Source: Sipunculus nudus
Lineage: Eukaryota > Annelida > Sipuncula > Golfingiida > Sipunculidae
Direction of reading: 5' to 3'
NCBI GenBank assembly: GCA_026874595.1
Contig: CM049314.1
Span: forward strand, 69,950,300 to 70,014,299
Length of the DNA stretch: 64,000 nt
Both the position numbers and the translations under genes were made by a program. Positions 25,191 through 39,299 of this stretch are shown here, one piece after another. The notes beneath the pieces are model-generated. The model saw only the letters and a list, made by a program, of their open reading frames with translations, was not told the DNA's origin and did not search any database. Each line of letters opens with the position of its first letter. Within the stretch, counting starts at the first letter, position 1.

Positions 25191-28100
25191 AACAAAATTT
25201 CATTGTCAGGAAATTGAGAGATATACCATAAAAATGATCAATGTTGTTTAATACATGTAAATAAGTTTACTTATATTTATAACGTGAGTTCTTGGTCCAG
25301 TTATCAAATTTGTAGTCCAAGTTGATATAAAGAAAGCTCTCAAGAAATATATATATATATATATATATATATCATTTTATACAATAAATTGTTTACCTGT
25401 TTTATCGAATGGCAGCCTTATATATAACACGGTAAACAAAATCATGCTGGAATATAAAATGGCGTGTCATACAACTAAGCGTTACTTATAATATATATTA
25501 TTCTAAATGGCCATTAAGATAACGCATTACCTAAAAAGTACAATAATATTCATTTGCCCGCTGTTTGCATATCTCAGAAGAAATATTAAATTTTTTCACG
25601 CAAGCACCTGATCCTGTATACTTACTGTTTTGTACTGATATTTTCTTAGGTCTGGTATCAGCTGTATAAACCGCTTTCTGTTTTTTTTTTTTTTTGTTTT
25701 TTTTTTCCTTTCATGCTAAACTTTCTTTGACACCCGCAACTACAGCCTAAATCTCGAACTAGGGTGAGACTAGTGGCAACAGGCCAAGGACTGTTTCGTC
25801 AATTGCTGAGTGCCCAATGGTGGCGCAACTAACAAGCTTATGCACATAAAGTCACTGGATCCATTGTTACTGTGAATATATTTGACTCTATTTTATGAGA
25901 AATACGCTGTACATACATTCATTTCGATAACTCCGGCCTCAGATGCGGTGCTGAGCCCTGTTTCTTAGTTTGCTTAGACATGTCATATATTGTGAGTTGA
26001 TGTTGTGAGACAATTTTATACAAATAAACTGGTAAATGTTGGAACATGGGCACATCTTAAAATATGTAAATTTTTTTGTGGTGGTTTGTGTAGTTTTTTT
26101 ATGTGGACCTTAAATACCCGAAAGGGAATTCGATTAACTTAATTGTCAAAGGACATTTAAACCCGGATCTATGGGCATCCCCTTGTGCGTTCCTGTCGCT
26201 GAATATACTATCTATATTTTTTATCTTTGACATAGCATTTTAACTTGGCTTGTGGGAAATATCTGTATAAGATAATACTTAAACGTGGGAGAAAATTTGA
26301 TATGATCACATGTGAGTTCATCAAAAATGCCTTCGTTCAGGTATGTAAACAGCTGTTTTTATGTTGAGGCTTGCGCAGTGCTTACAAGTGACCTGCTTGA
26401 GGAAGTCGGCCCTAGCGAACGTCTATCATGAGAGCCTTTTTTTTGATCTTCAAGATCAAAGCAGGGCGTTAATGGGATGTTAGCCGGAAGTTGCAAAACC
26501 GATCACACGCGTGTCTTGCGCCTACTTCTGAGTTCCTTGAACCCTTAGTTGAATGTTTACCGATAAGAATATTAAAGATTGTATGCCTCTATTTACATTA
26601 ATTGATTCTCTAATTGTATTCGAACTCGTCGAGCAATTAACACGTAGATCTGACACATTATAGGTCAATATAAGACAATCAATGTTCTAAGTGCTCTTCT
26701 CTGGTCATTCTGGAAGCAGGTGATTGCCATGAAAGCAAATACATATCCAAAAATAACCTAACCTCAAACATAAATAGCGTCGATGCCATTTTTGCTAATC
26801 ATACAATTCACATTTTCTTGTATTGTTAATACGATCTGTCATATATGTTCAATTCTGGGTCATTAAGAGTGGTAATACGGGGACAAAAAAATCAATTTTA
26901 CAAGTTAATCGAGGGTTACATATCACAGTTACATGTCTCTGAACCTTCTAGGGGTCGCGCACTGTTCAGTGTATTTTAAAGGTGAACGAAAAGATAAAAC
27001 ATAATCCTTTATGATATAGTTAAAAGTTTCTTAAATATTCACTTCTTTCAATGGAGATCAAGGACTTATAGGATCGACGCAGAAATTTTATTATCAACCA
27101 TCGTCTCCGCTAAATTGGAAATATCTTTACCCAATAGTCTGTTAGAAGTATCACTGTAAAAATGTTTTTGACTGAAATATTTGATTAGAGAATATAAACA
27201 GAACCCGTTTGGGAAGAGTATATGAGTATTTGGTATATGAGTATATGGTTATTTGAAGTGTGAAAGGGGGTGAAAGTTATATCACTGTAATCTCTCTTTG
27301 TGTTACTCATAACCAATGGTCATGGTATTAGTGTTTACAGCTTATTCTTTGAGTGTCAAACTCTGAAAGAGGAGGACCTTATGCCTGCGTAGTAATTGGG
27401 TTTCCCATCTATCCTGACAGGCTTATCAAGGTCAGAAGTGCTCAAACTCAAAAGAGCAGCTAAGGGTTTTTACTACCCTGAATGTCAATCAAGGCTAAGC
27501 TTCCTTCACTATACAATGAACAGTATGAAAATGCGTTGGTTCTCTTTAGAAGTGCATGTAGATCTGTGTACACCCTACATGGGTTTCACGAGTCTAAGAA
27601 AATGCTTCGTTTATTCTATATGATGGACCACATATTCAATCACATATTTTTGTAACAATGGTGGGTATGAGAGTGATCGAGTTGTTTCTGAATGTTCTCA
27701 ATAATGACACTTTATTATTTTAGGCGATTTAAAGACACTTAATGCAAAGGTTATTTAAAGAGGTAAGCACAATAGTAAAAAATCCAATTATCTTGATGTT
27801 CTTTATGATTGTATTTACTTTTTACTTATAGGCTGCCCTTCTGACAATTAATTTAATTTACAGGACCAGTTGCAAACCACTGATCCTTTACTGTTACATA
27901 AATAACAGCATGTTGGTTTCCTATAACCTGATCATTCACATGGATTAAGTTTTAAATAAAATAAATATGTACGTAACAATAACCAATCAAAAAATGTCGC
28001 AAAGCGACGGAGTTGATGGGCAGTGCAAGTGATTTAATGACATTGATCTTTCGGTGATGTCTTGAAAAATATTTTGTATCTGGTCTAGAAAACCTGTATT

Positions 28101-31100
28101 CTACAATTATACACTACAAGTGTCTACATTTTTTTTACCCATTTACAGAACTGGTAATACTTACTGTTACAGTAAATTGCACTGTATCCCTTGGGATCTG
28201 GAAGCAGCTAACCTCTGTTTAACTTCAGACACATCGAGGACGGTTAAGTTATTTAGCTAGATTCCATTAATTACAAATACTGGAACAGCTCGCACAACTA
28301 TGCTCATGTTGTCACTTTAAACTATACAAATGGTGTTACTGTGTATATTTGCCGCTAAATGGCCATTATGCCGTGCTGAAACCCTCAGTCGATAATTCAA
28401 GCCCCAGGCACGATTCAACGTCTAGACATTTCAAATATTAAATAGTATTCTTTCAGATATGATTGTACATTAGTACTGTTGCCAGGCACGACATATTGTT
28501 TTGTCATCGGTTCGTGTTAGGGAATGGTCTGAACCCACCTTAATAGATATCGATGTTCCCCCTTGGGTTTAGACAAATTGATTTATCGAGTTTTAGGTTC
28601 CTCCATGAGATTAACTTTAAACTTAGATAAATAATTATAAAGCCTTCATGTCAAACATTAAGCTGATTATTCTGCTGTCAGACATGCTTATTATTAAGCC
28701 AGTCGTTGTTTCATGCTATCACCACCTACCATTAGGTGAATATATTTGTTGTTTGACACTATAATTATTATTATTGTTATTATTACTTTTTTTCGTCCGA
28801 TTTTATTCATTTTTTTGGCAGGATATACACTACTGGTCTAAATATTTTGGTTAACTAGACAGATTTTTCAATAGTGCGATTTATTTGGATTTTCAATGTC
28901 AGTTTTCTTCTACACTATATGATTCACAGTCAAATAAGGGGAAATTCACCTATCATATTTACTTTTCATCATTCTTCTTGGTTCCGTTTTGAATACACTC
29001 ATGCAAAACTATACAGATCGTTGACTCAGCACTTTTCAGTTAGGCTCCGTTACGGGATAAAGTCTGTGACCAAAGATGTTTTTCATTAATATAGTTGTTT
29101 CTAAACTTTTACAGGTCAATTAAAGTCAGTACAAGCCATTAAAACTATCATTTCATAACATGAGTAGATGTTCGATGTATATCACGATAAAATAACCAAA
29201 TGCCGCATTGAGAGGTTGCCATTGCAGAAATTATGAAAAACATGGAAAATGTTTCCGAGTGGTTGTATTCAAAGCAACAATATTAAGTGAGTAAATATGC
29301 ACATTTCAACACATATCATGTTAATTTGATTATGCACGATTATTATTCCTCATATGTGTCAATCTTAATCACCAGGGATCTATCTAAGCGTTCTCATTGG
29401 TAATATATGCGTAGCAATTAATAGTTCACTATATTGCATGTATCCTTTTAATCTGAGTGCCTGAGGCATAATTTACGTGTTCTATTTCGTGAAGTGTAAA
29501 AGGATATATAAATATATATTGGTATTAGTAAGTTGTAAGTTGTAACTTTGTAAGTTCGACTTGGCAGCCTGGCTTACCGGAGATATGTGTTTGAGATAAT
29601 AATTTTTCTCGAAAGTAACATAACGCCACTTTGATATGTGCAAACGTGAGTTTATCAGTTATGATTTAGGTCAGCCATGATCACACTTAGTTGTATGTTC
29701 TAGTTGGTCAGCCGCTGTGCTTCAAATGACATGATATAGGTCACTGGATCTTTTGAGCTGTTATGATTAGAACCTGCTTTGTCTTCAGGTAGTAACACAT
29801 AAACCGTGGACGGCCGGTTAAGGGCTGATAGCGCGCGGCAAGACCCAAACCGATGTTACGCGTGTAGGACGCTTACTCCCGCGTTCCCGTAACAGAATAA
29901 TTGGCATCAATATTGAAGATGTTAAGCCTTTAATTGATCCGTGACCATGAGAGACATCGGGCTGGTCAAACCAGTTGATTGTACATTCAATGCTTGCTCC
30001 AACACTCCCTGGTCATATTATATAGCGCTTATCCTATGAACAAATCCTGATCTACATTCTGTGCAAAGGCCTCTTATTAATTTTTTCGTAACAAGAAGAG
30101 CGAAGGAATATCCGAATGACCTATATGAAGATGAATTGCCTCTGTTTTTTTTTAAAGGCAGATCAAACTACAGGATATTGTACTATGCCTCGAGCACCTT
30201 ATGCTATAAAAACATGTCAAAACCATTTTTAAAACCTCTTTACAATTACAATATTAACATTCCAACTTTAAATCTGCCACTGAGGTTGTTATAACCAAGA
30301 TATTTCCCCGTCATTTTCCATAGGGAGAGAAGAGCCACTTAATGACCACAGCATCAGAGCCTGCGTTACATATGAATATTTGCTCTTCCATTATTAGAAA
30401 ACGGTGAACTGCCGTCGGTCTGTCCATCTCGTGCCATAATGTTACCCTAAGTCATCTCTTGTATATAATCTTGATATTTTTTTTTGTCACTGTCAATCAG
30501 TAGGAAATGGATCTCAGCTTTTTCGAATATGTCTAAATGTGCTAGATATGTTTAAATTGTATTTCTCAGTGACTTTGTACAATAATATAATATTATTCTG
30601 TTATGTGAACTCATATTTTATCTGAATTTATTCTTATGCCTTAATTATCTCATTCCCTTAATCTGTTTGCAGTATTTTATTATCTAGTGGTTCACAAGTG
30701 GTTCTTCAAAAATTTAGTGTTAACAGTGTAGAGCAAATAAATCGATATTTATGTTTACAGGAAATAATTTATATTACGCCAAATACTGGCATTATTTCAA
30801 ATAATACCTTAATAGATGGATAAAAAAAGTGTGTTGTACATTGCCAATGATATAAACTGGATGCTATACATAGTGTTTATATTCAGCAGGTGATTGGCAC
30901 ATCCACAATCTAACTAATTTCTTCTGAGAAATTGATTTGTGATATTAGTCAAACTCATTGCTTCAATGTGCGCTTACATTGCTACGCAGAGGACAGTATT
31001 AACTTATAATTATATGTTGTCAATTATAGATGTGATAGGGGACCTAGATTATACAAACAGCCTTGTGTCCGGTATACTGCTGTGGGTCACAGTCTCTGTC

Positions 31101-32248
31101 CATTGGGCACTGATTTTACCATCTGCAGGCCTCAGGTCAGCTTACAGAAGTTCCGTATAACGTTTATTATAGGTATTGCTAATGGTACCATAAATCATGG
31201 AGCAATTAGATTGTTTATCCGTCACATTACCTAACATCAATGTTGGACAATAAATGTCCCTATTGCACTTATCTAGTCTTACCTTGACCAAATATAACTG
31301 GTCTGATAGGGGAAAAATCAATTTTTCCCAGGGACGAGTGTGTTGAATTTCACAGCCATAAGTCTCTGTACCGCAGGCCTTGCTAACCAGTCAATGACTT
31401 TTAAAGGTGAACTAACAGGTTACAAATAATCCTTTGACACATTTTATAAGCACTTTAAATTTACATTATTTTAAGTAAATGCCCGGCACAAATAGAAGCA
31501 ATCAGAAAAACTGCATACCTGTTTTTTTTTAAACATGAAAGCATAAATTGAAACACTTTACAAAAATGTTTTGTTTGGGTTTCACTTGTAACTTACATAA
31601 CAAGAAACAAGATTAATTTGGATATCACAGGAAAGAAGTTTGTGTACCGTAATCAAGAAAAGCAGGATCTGATGGGTATATATTTATTTGTAAATCGCAT
31701 GATGCAGAACAACCTTTTTTGGCCATGTAGATAAAACAACGAAAAGAGTCAGATTTTAATACGGTAGGTTCGTCTGTAACTGATGCTTCCATTAACGGTG
31801 GCCGAAACTAAAGAAACATAACCATGGTTCATCGACATCGATATGTCCCCCACTCTTTCCTTAGAATATTGATTTTTGTCTCTGGAATCTAGAGTGTTTG
31901 TGTAATGGAAATAGATATATCAGAAAAAAGCTAACTTACTTAAATGAAAATGAAATAACATCATATGATAGGTTAAGCAATGTAGATTTAAATATTTGTA
32001 TAATTATCTTAAAACAGAATAAGTAATTTCTCGCCGAGCAAAAGAAAACTAAGGACCAAATAAGCTGCAACCTGCAGGCTGGAAAGCAAGGACAGAGCTT
32101 ATTAAGTAGGAACTGGGTGGGTGACTGTCTTCGGCTAAGTGGCTGGAGTATTAGCCAAAAAGTGCAGCGTTTGGTGTTGCAGTACCTGGCGCTGTTCTAC
32201 AAATTGACATGTCAACATATTGGCACAGCATCTAGTCAACTTTATGTA

Positions 32249-32298
<50 letters not shown>

Positions 32299-33239
32299 TG
32301 AATAGTCAACTAAGGTATACAAGTGTCTTCTAAAATACACATGTATTCAGCCAGTCAATACTGTAGTTGTGTTCCTTTTATACAATTTTATTACAAAGAA
32401 TATGTGATATATGCATATACAATAATGTTTGTATTGAAAGTTTATATTTAATCTTACAACTATTAAAAGTGCATACATATAAATAAATATATGACCTTAC
32501 AGGTTGATAAAATTCATCATTATAAGACGTAAACCAAAATTTCAATCAACATATTGAAAATTTATCATAAGTATTAACTTTTATTATAAAAACTTTAAAG
32601 AAATATAATATCACTATTTTCTTATACGAACCGAGCTCAGGCAGTCATGTAGTTTTGTTTACACCAACAGCCGCCCTACAGGGAAAAATTCTTTTGTTAT
32701 TTCATTACTGTCATGAACATATAGTTACATAAAAAGTATTATACATTAATATACATCACAATATGAATTGTTATGATTTTTTTTAAATATTATTTATTTG
32801 ATTAGTAAAACGGCCAATATAATGAGCCGTTTTGATCAATTAAACACTGGGGCGACAGATGAATCGAAACATAAAAAATGTAATCAGCATGGTCAATATT
32901 GCGTCATTAAATTCAGCTATTTTCACTGACATGACAGCTACAAGAATGACTGATTTACTTTGATATAAAACATTTTTACGCGTAACATCATGTATTTCTC
33001 AAGTCTTGAGATAAAGGAGACAATGAATATTACAAAGTTTTTTTTTTATTATAATAAAATAATAATTAATGTATTTGCTATGATACAACATCTTGGATCA
33101 TTTTGGAGCACGTGTTATCGTTTATCTGAGGCATTATTAGTCGTTCCTGCCTAATCAAAGGTTCCCGTCCCCATTTATATAATAAAAACCATTTGAACAT
33201 TACTACAGTTAACATCGTGTACAAAGATATAATTTTATA
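25191..33239. other. Gene-free stretch with old internal duplication
   Basis: No supported exon on either strand. (AT)n at 25347-25372 and 32252-32296. The part at about 26.2-27.1 kb is a diverged, shorter relative of 29.5-31.5 kb: both contain AAGATTGTATGCC or AAGATGTTAAGCC before TTAATTGAT, and TTTTAAAGGTGAAC followed by AATCCTTT. The ORF at 27396-27623 has no recognisable motif. The left end probably holds distal regulatory sequence of copy 4. Confidence 0.4.
32252..32296. repeat. (AT)n microsatellite
   Basis: About 45 bases of AT. Confidence 0.95.
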
Positions 33240-34522
33240 TGTTTGCACAGAATATCACATGTGTTTGCTAAACATATATTCCATGCCATGATTTATCTCT
33301 TCATTTTAAGCCCTCCTACTATTACTTTAAGATATATGCAGATGTACCACCCTTATGTGGATCTCCCCCTGAAGAGTATACGCCTCCTACAGGAATGAGT
33401 CTCCCTTTATTGCCCTTGGGTGAAAATCTTTTTCATGCCCTGGTCTAAACAGCCTATTATGAGATCCTCCGCTTACCTGAAAGCTGACCACCGAACCGTG
33501 GGATATTGTCCACATGTTTGTTTAAACTAGAGTTGATTGTAAGGGCCACAATAGATTACCAAAAAACTGGTTTTGGTTTATTTTTCTGTTGAATATTTTT
33601 GCTGAGGCACAAGAGACGAACTAAAAAACAGTTTGCCATAGACGCAGTTAATGTCCAGATGGGTTCTATGAGCTGCTAGCTAAGCACCTTTTTTTTTACC
33701 TGTGCGTACCTTGTCACAGAGAGAGACTTTCTGACTGTTTTAGAGTGAGTTAATTATTATTGGTCAACTTTTATGAACATTCTGAACATTTTAAGTTCTC
33801 TTCAAGATGATGCATCAGTGTTTAACACAGAGGAAAACCTATGTATTACAGAGCCTCATTTTGCTGCTACCAAAACCTGTCGACTTGGTCTGCTCATCTA
33901 TTAATGGATCAACTACCAGTGCTATACCAGTGAGGACCAGTGACACTTGAGTCAGTATCTCGAGTTCTTATTGGACCCTACCATATCAGATGAGCCCTCT
34001 TTTATAAGCACTATTATTCATGGGAAAATTCTTCAGAACCATCTATTATCGTCGCCCTGTTAATGTTAGACTTTAATTGTCTTCTCATATTAAATACAGT
34101 TAATGTCGATAGAAAGGACGCAGTTGTAATTTGCGTCGCATATATACCAAACGGAGTAAAGTTGGGTGTAATTCAGTTTTGTCAAAGTCAAGCCTTGTAA
34201 CCTTTATTCAAATATTTAATTTGGGTTTCTTTCATTCTTTCCAGTGTGGTATTCCTGGAATATTCACTCCATCCTTATAAACTGTGGTCTTTAGTCGGTT
34301 GAAGTCACGTTTTGAGAGGGAAGGACACATAGCCAATAACACATCTATATTACTATTAAGCTGTATGTACTGTCAATAAAGTTCACTTTTGTTACCTCGT
34401 CTTCATCTGGTTTCTATGAAACTCTGGTGTGATACTGTGCTGGAACATATCATTAAGCCATGAAAGAACCTGGGGCAAGGAACTTTGGGTAGTGTGAATG
34501 ACCTGGGGTTGAATCCTTGACA
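33240..34522 (+). repeat. Left LTR of the gypsy-type fossil
   Basis: Starts TGTTTGCACAGAATATCACA and ends GAATCCTTGACA. Partner of 39300-40274; shared blocks include CCATGCCATGATTTATC and GTTACCTCGTCTTCATCTGG. Confidence 0.8.
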
Positions 34523-35819
34523 TTGGTACCGTAACCAGGATTTTCTCTTTCTCTTCTTTGGGTGGAGAGACTGTTAGAAAATACATGAAAAGCTAAAAGC
34601 AAAGTTTCATACATGCCATAATCTTTGGTTTATCCACTCTCTGTGATACATTTCTGAACCCCCTTTGTTCAGTATTCCTAGATATGCCCTGTAGTAGACT
34701 TACTTTCTGTATAAACATGTGGATCCTGTTACTGTCTTAGGTACTACAGCAGCTTTTTTGCAAGTCATTAGCTGATGCTACGGCATAGTTTTGAGCCGAG
34801 CAAAGTTGTAGTATAGTCTGTTGAACTCATTAGTGATGGATACTGAACCTCAGATGGTTGGTCTGAAGGGTTGTATGATCTTATTGTTGGTTACATATTG
34901 GTGATCCTTAGGCAGACATTTGTGGGCCAACATGGAAGAACGTAAAGAGCTTATAACTTTAGGGGGGAAGCAAGGATTTAAGGGGGATGATCTCCAAAGT
35001 TTTGTAGACAACGAAGTTCATCGTAAAGAGGAAAAAACGGGAGGGGGATAGAGCCCGTGAAGAAAGAGCTCTTCAACGTGAGCTTGAACGCGAAAAGCTA
35101 GGGAACGTTCATGAAATTGAAGTCTTGGAATTAAAGACTCAGCTGAGAAATCTCCTGGTACTCAGGAGGCAGCCTTTGTTAAGCATAGTATTCTGTCTCT
35201 AAAAACACCCTCATTTGATAAACACGCAGATCAGCTAGACGCTTATTTGGAGGGATTTGAGCGATTTGCGCTAGGCCAACAATGGGATAGAACAGATTAC
35301 ATCTCAATACTCTAATGAAAGGTAAGACACTCAATGTTTATTCCCGCCTTTCTTCTGCCGAGGCCTTAGACTATGACAAACTTAATTTAGCACTGCTCTG
35401 AGAATTTCAAATGACCGATGAAGGCTACAGAATTAAGTTCCGTACGTCCCGCCGGGGAAAACAAGAATCCCCGAGTCAGTTTATTGCACGGATAGGTATT
35501 TACTTGCACAATTGAATCAACGTGGTAGGTATTGATCAAACGTATGAGAGCTTGATTGATCTTTTGTTATGAGAGCAGTTTCTGACTTCATGCTCGAAAG
35601 AACTGTCAATTTTCCTGAGGGAGAGGCAGTTTTATCAGTATTGTTGCTATGGCAGAGATGGCTGAACGCTTTGTTGGAGCACACGATAGGTATAGTTTTA
35701 CTTCACAAAGCACGTCTCACAAACCTTTTGCTGGCATGGCCAAGATAAGAGCAAACCTTCAGGTCCAGAAAAGCAAGCACTGAGTAGTCCTAAAGGTGCT
35801 TCAGGTAGTACATCTGGAG

Positions 35820-35885
35820 TTAGATGTTACAACTGTAATAGTCAAGGTCATAAATCATTTCAGTGTCCATTACCAAAGAAAGGTA
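35820..35885 (+). other. Gag zinc knuckle of the LTR fossil
   Basis: Reads CYNCNSQGHKSFQC, the C-x2-C-x4-H-x4-C knuckle of retroelement nucleocapsid. Marks the end of the gag region of a broken element. Confidence 0.75.
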
Positions 35886-36124
35886 TGGGTAGAGGTAAGC
35901 CATATGTATAGGGATTCCAGTCATTAGATCAGAATGAGTTTATTGTAAACGCTATTGACAACGCAGTAGAAAAACCAATCAAAGCCCTTGAGACTACAGG
36001 TAAGTCTGATGCTCCTTCTGAAGCCAAAGCATGTTTAGAAACCCTGTCCAGTCAGTCAGAGCCAGAAGTATTAAATGTATCTAACCTAGCTTCAGTTGGC
36101 AAACCAGAATCGCATCCCTCAGGC

Positions 36125-36420
36125 ATGCCGACTTGTAAGGGTGTTTTGTCAGATCAGGAAGTATCAGTGTCACGGGATACGGGATGCAGCAGTGCAGTGG
36201 TAAGATCAGCACTGGTATATGAAGGACAGAGGACAGTAAATACTCAGACCTGTATTCTAATAGATGGAACAGTTAGGCAATTCCCTGTCGCTAAAGTAAT
36301 GGTTGATACCCCATTCTTTGGGGGTGAGGTCGAGACTTTATGTATGGATAATCCGGTCTATTACCTTATAATCGGGGACGTCAAGGGTGCAAGGGATCCA
36401 CAGTGTCCTGATCATTCTTG
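36125..36420 (+). pseudogene. Retropepsin-like region of the LTR fossil
   Basis: A D-T-G motif (SVSRDTGCSSAVV) in the expected place between the zinc knuckle and the next enzyme suggests the aspartic protease. Fossil. Confidence 0.5.
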
Positions 36421-36528
36421 GGGTTTTAACCTATTTAAAAGACTGCTGGCTCTTTACAAACCAGGGCCATTGCGAGAGAGAAAGGAAAGACTCTTAAACC
36501 CCTTTCAGTACCTAGTCCTATCTCAGAG

Positions 36529-37860
36529 GTGAGTCGTGCGGTGCTTTTCGCACCACAAGTGGGTGATAAGACATTATCTACTCAGCCACAGACTGGTAGG
36601 TATCAGTTTTCCACAAAGAACGGAGCTTTAGTACGTAGAAAGCCAGATCGATATATTGATGACAAAGTCCATATGCAGTTCGTGGTACCTACATTTTTTA
36701 GGACAGATATCTCAAAGTTGGCCCGTGAAGGAATAATGTCTGGCCATCAAGGCATAAGCCGAACTCTTGACAGAGTTTCTGCACATTTTTATTTGACAGA
36801 TTTGCATGATTATGTGGTGAAGTTTTGCAGATCCTGTGACTTATACCAGAGAACCATCCAAAAGGGTAAGGTGACGTAAGTACCATAATCGGATGCCCTT
36901 ATTCGATCAACCTTTTCAGCGAATAGCTATGGATCTTGTGGGGCTAATTTATCCTTTTTAAGGTAACCGCTTTATTCTTACGGTTATGGATCGATCGGCT
37001 ACCCTGAAGCAAGGCATTACGAAACATCGAAACTGAAACGGTCGCTGAGGATCTCATTGATATAAATATAAGTATATATATATTTATATATATATATACC
37101 AGGCTCAGTATACCATCCAAAGTTCTCACCGATATGGGCAGCCAATTCACCCCGTCAGTGAAGAGGGAGGTAAGTTAGGTTGTTAGGGATCAAACAGCTC
37201 ACCACCAGTCCATACAACCCTAAATGTAATGGTCTGGTGGAGAAGTTCAACGAAACATTGAAAAAGAAGTTGAAAAGAATGTGTGCCGAAAAACCTCGAG
37301 ACTGGGACAGGTATGTCGCTCCCTTGTTATTCGCTTATCGTGGATCACCACATGCGTCACTGGGAGGATTCTTCCCCCTTTGGCCTTTTGTATGGTAGAC
37401 ACGTCAGAAGTCCACTGATGGTTTTCAAAGGAACTGTTGACAAAAGAGGGTACCTCCTCTGGTGTCAAGAGCACGTATCAATATGTCCTTGATTTAAAAC
37501 AAAAGCTGAGTGACACCTGTGAGTGGGCTTAACAGGCTCAGTCCCGTACGTTAGAGAGGTACAGGCATAAATATAACAGGAGTGCCAAGCCTCGACAGCT
37601 ACAGGTAGGGGAAAAATGTTAGTACTGCTTTCCACAGACCGAAACAAACTGCTGTTACAATGGAAAGGGCCTTTTGAAGTCATGAAACGCTTCAATGATT
37701 GTGACTACTACAAACTCCACATGAATGGTAAGTCCAAATCATTCCATATCAACCTCTTAAAAAAGTATGTAGCGAGAGAGAAAACTCCTTTGGGGCGTGT
37801 CATCGATATGCAAACAGCAGTCTGTTTGTTTGATATGCAAGGTGCTACATGTGAGTTCGG
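36529..37860 (+). pseudogene. Integrase region of the LTR fossil
   Basis: An H-H-C-C zinc-binding part is recognisable at about 36.72-36.86 kb (GHQGISRTLDRV, then CRSCDLYQRT). It is followed by the catalytic-core region with QLTTSPYNPKCNGLVEKFNE, and by a C-terminal part with WKGPFEVM and FHINLLKKY. It lies upstream of the reverse transcriptase, which is the reverse of the usual Ty3/gypsy order. Fossil. Confidence 0.7.
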
Positions 37861-38010
37861 GGAATGTATTGCTGATTAAGACGAGGTTGGTATAGATGAT
37901 GGGAAAAGCATTGTCCCTCTTCCTAGTGTAACGCGGAAACAAGGACCTGCTGATGTCCAGGTAAGTAACACTCTTTCCGTCTAAAAAAAACACAAAAGTC
38001 AGCTTTTGCT

Positions 38011-39140
38011 TTGCCTGTTGTCATGGTCCGCAAAAAAGACGGATCAGTCCGCTTCTGCGTGGACTTACGTGAGGTGAATCGGCACATCGTTTTTGATCCC
38101 GAACCTATGCCAACTCCCAATGATTTATTCGCAGAACTGCAGAAAAGTAACTATTTTTCCAAATTAAACCTCACAAAAAGGTATTGGCAAATTCCAATGT
38201 CGGAAAATTCGAGAAAACTTACGGCTTTTGTTACACCAGAGGGCCAGTACCAATTTAAATTCATGCCTTTTGGTCTCGTAGTGGCAGGGGCAACTTTTAC
38301 TCGGATGATGCGAAAATTGTTTTCACATGTGTCAGGTTTGTGTTGCTTCATCGATGATGTTTTTGTCACTCTGCAACGTTGCCTGAACATTTAGCGCTTC
38401 TGGACAGAGTTCTGTGTATTCTCCAGGAAGCTAATCTAGCTGCTAAGCCAGTGAAATGCTTCTTAGGGTTTGTTGATTTTAGTTTCTTGGGTCACATAGC
38501 AGGAAAAGGCCAGTTTGCAACCGATCCCCAGTTGCTTGACAAAACACTTAGTAAAGAACGGCATACTACTAAAAAAGAGGTTAGATCTTTCCTAGGGCTT
38601 ACCGGGTATTACAGGAAATTTACTCCTTACTACGCTGAAGTGGCAGTACCTCTGACTGACTTAACTCGCAAAGGTCAGAGCAACAAAGTCCAGTGGGGTG
38701 AACCTCTTCAGCTCTCCTTCCAGACCCTAAAATCAATGTTAGCAAAACCCCCTATTCTCAAACTACCCGATTTTTCCAAACCATTTGTGTTGAAAACGGA
38801 TGCTTCAGATAAAGGTAAAGGGTGTATCCTTTGCAGAAATCAGAGGGCCATTTATTCCCAGTGGCATACGCAAGTCGTAAACTCGCAGATAGAGAGAGGA
38901 ATTACTCTGTCATCGAACGCTAGGCCTTAGCTATAGTTTGGGCTATAGGTAAATTTGACGTGTACCTCTTTGGCAGACCTTTTGTCATACAAACTGATCA
39001 TAAGCCCTTCTTGTATATTAAGCAAAGCAAGACACTCAACAAAAGTATAATGAGATGGCAAATGATATTGCAGGAATACCAATACACTCTTTAAGCAGTA
39101 CCTGGGAGACTGAACCATGGACCAGATCTGCTGAGTAGGA
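38011..39140 (+). pseudogene. Reverse transcriptase and RNase H region of the LTR fossil
   Basis: Gypsy-type RT motifs are visible: RKKDGSVRFCVDLREVN, FMPFGL, CFIDDVFV and EVRSFLGLTGYYRKF. Then comes RNase H with FSKPFVLKTDASDKG and, near its end, PGRLNHGPDLLSR. The right LTR follows within about 170 bases, so nothing else of pol fits after RNase H. Fossil. Confidence 0.8.
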
Positions 39141-39299
39141 TAACAGTATGATAATGAGTTAGTAACGTGTTAATTATAGATTTTACATATACATGTAAGA
39201 GTCCTTGAATGGTTTTGTATGTAGGTAAGGCAATAAGAATTACTTCATATACCCAGACTAAAGAAAATGATAGCATTTTCTTGATTAAGGAGGGAGTGA

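Noticed and set aside
27396-27623. 75-residue ORF
   Set aside because: No recognisable motif, no signal peptide, and no splice-supported neighbours.
36125-37879. Separate host genes in the several medium ORFs of this region
   Set aside because: They carry retroelement protease and integrase motifs and lie between two matching LTRs.
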